From assembly GCF_008698235.1 (NCBI RefSeq), contig NZ_PEBH01000002.1:310001-374000 (forward strand): a DNA stretch of 64,000 nucleotides, in the 5' to 3' direction. Each line of letters opens with the position of its first letter. The stretch's first letter is position 1. Under the pieces are notes generated by a model that saw nothing but the letters and a program-made list of their open reading frames with translations, was not told where the DNA came from and made no database searches. Source of the stretch: Bifidobacterium rousetti. Its GTDB lineage: Bacteria > Actinomycetota > Actinomycetes > Actinomycetales > Bifidobacteriaceae. The position numbers were made by a program, and so were the translations under genes. Of this stretch, positions 63,487-64,000 are shown piece by piece.

Positions 63487-64000
63487 CTACTTCTTGACGC
63501 CGCCGAAACGGCGGTCGCGGTGGATGTAGTGGTCGATCGAGCGCCACAGCACCTCGCGGCCGCAGTCGGGGAACAGTTCGGGCACGAAGTCGAGCTCGGC
63601 GTAGGCGGCCTCCCACGGCAGGAAGTTCGACGTGCGCTGCTCGCCGGACGTGCGGATCACGAGGTCGCAGTCCGGGATGTCCGGGTTGTACAGGTGGTCG
63701 GCGATCATCTTCTCGGTGACGCGGTCGCCGGAGATGCGGCCGTCGCGCACCTCGCGCGCGATCGCGGCGCAGGCGTCGGCGATCTCGGCGCGCCCGCCGT
63801 AGTTGATGCAGAACACCACGTCGATCACCTTGTTGTGCTTGGTGCGCTCCATCGCGACCTCAAGCTCGTCGATGACCGACTTCCACAGCTTCGGACGGCG
63901 TCCGGACCAGCGCACGCGCACGCCCCAGTCGTCCATCTGCGCGACGCGGCGGTGGATGATCTCACGCGAGAATCCCATGAGGAAACGCACCTCCTGCGGA
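63487..64000 (-). CDS. uppS: isoprenyl (undecaprenyl) diphosphate synthase, N-terminus cut by window edge
   Basis: Makes the lipid carrier of cell-wall synthesis by cis-condensation of isopentenyl diphosphate. The visible part has VVFCINYGGRAEIADACAAIA and the signature DCDLVIRTSGEQRTSNFLPWEAAYAELDFV, ending RRFGGVKK. The first roughly 85 residues lie beyond base 64000. It is convergent with the preceding locus. Confidence 0.95.
   Translation of the reverse strand, partial: PQEVRFLMGFSREIIHRRVAQMDDWGVRVRWSGRRPKLWKSVIDELEVAMERTKHNKVIDVVFCINYGGRAEIADACAAIAREVRDGRISGDRVTEKMIADHLYNPDIPDCDLVIRTSGEQRTSNFLPWEAAYAELDFVPELFPDCGREVLWRSIDHYIHRDRRFGGVKK

Overview
The window is high-GC actinobacterial DNA and most resembles Bifidobacterium. 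The signs are a hisD-hisC-hisB operon, a complete Pup ligation and unfolding set with no 20S proteasome subunit genes, an oleate hydratase, a PriA without helicase motifs, and sugar loci each with its own LacI or ROK regulator. No rRNA, tRNA, CRISPR array, transposase or prophage structural gene was found.

Positions 1-5626 (all minus): hisB (cut by the left edge), hisC and hisD, then an FGGY sugar kinase and a GNAT acetyltransferase. Positions 6080-13452: aldo/keto reductase, oleate hydratase, a TPR-like membrane protein, a class I amidotransferase-like hydrolase, a DUF4186 protein, a Nif11-like small protein and an ECF S component. Positions 13814-18165: purB, a large LPG-synthase-type membrane protein and HU. 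Positions 18526-24652 (minus): arc, dop, an inositol-monophosphatase-like gene, pup and pafA. Pup already ends in Gly-Gly-Glu and Arc lacks the Tyr-Leu proteasome-docking tail, so pupylation here probably works without a 20S core. Positions 24729-33981: DedA, serB, fmt, a HAD phosphatase, priA, metK, rpoZ and a LacI regulator.

Positions 34236-45257 are accessory. They hold two near-identical 41-42 aa peptides behind LacI-type operators, two DUF4143 ATPases (one behind three 26-nt palindromes), xylB and xylA with a ROK regulator, and a DUF3791/DUF3990 toxin-antitoxin-like operon inserted between xylB and xylA. Positions 45535-55082 hold ilvD, a holin-like membrane protein, a sucrose locus (LacI regulator, MFS symporter, GH32 invertase) and an NMT1-type ABC binding protein with its permease but no ATPase.

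Positions 55547-63403 hold the most unusual locus. An XRE regulator with two perfect operator palindromes is followed by a LytTR regulator, then a private Hsp70 machine (lid-less Hsp70, membrane-anchored zinc-ribbon J-like protein without HPD, GrpE-like protein). A soluble FtsK/SpoIIIE-type ATPase and two small helical WXG100-like proteins complete it. It reads as a chaperone-coupled, ESX-like system without the known ESX membrane proteins. uppS, cut by the right edge, closes the window.

Two repeat families run through the intergenic DNA. One is a modular dispersed repeat, a short form plus a long form with about 100 bp inserted. The other is a series of locus-specific clusters of long inverted repeats at gene boundaries.
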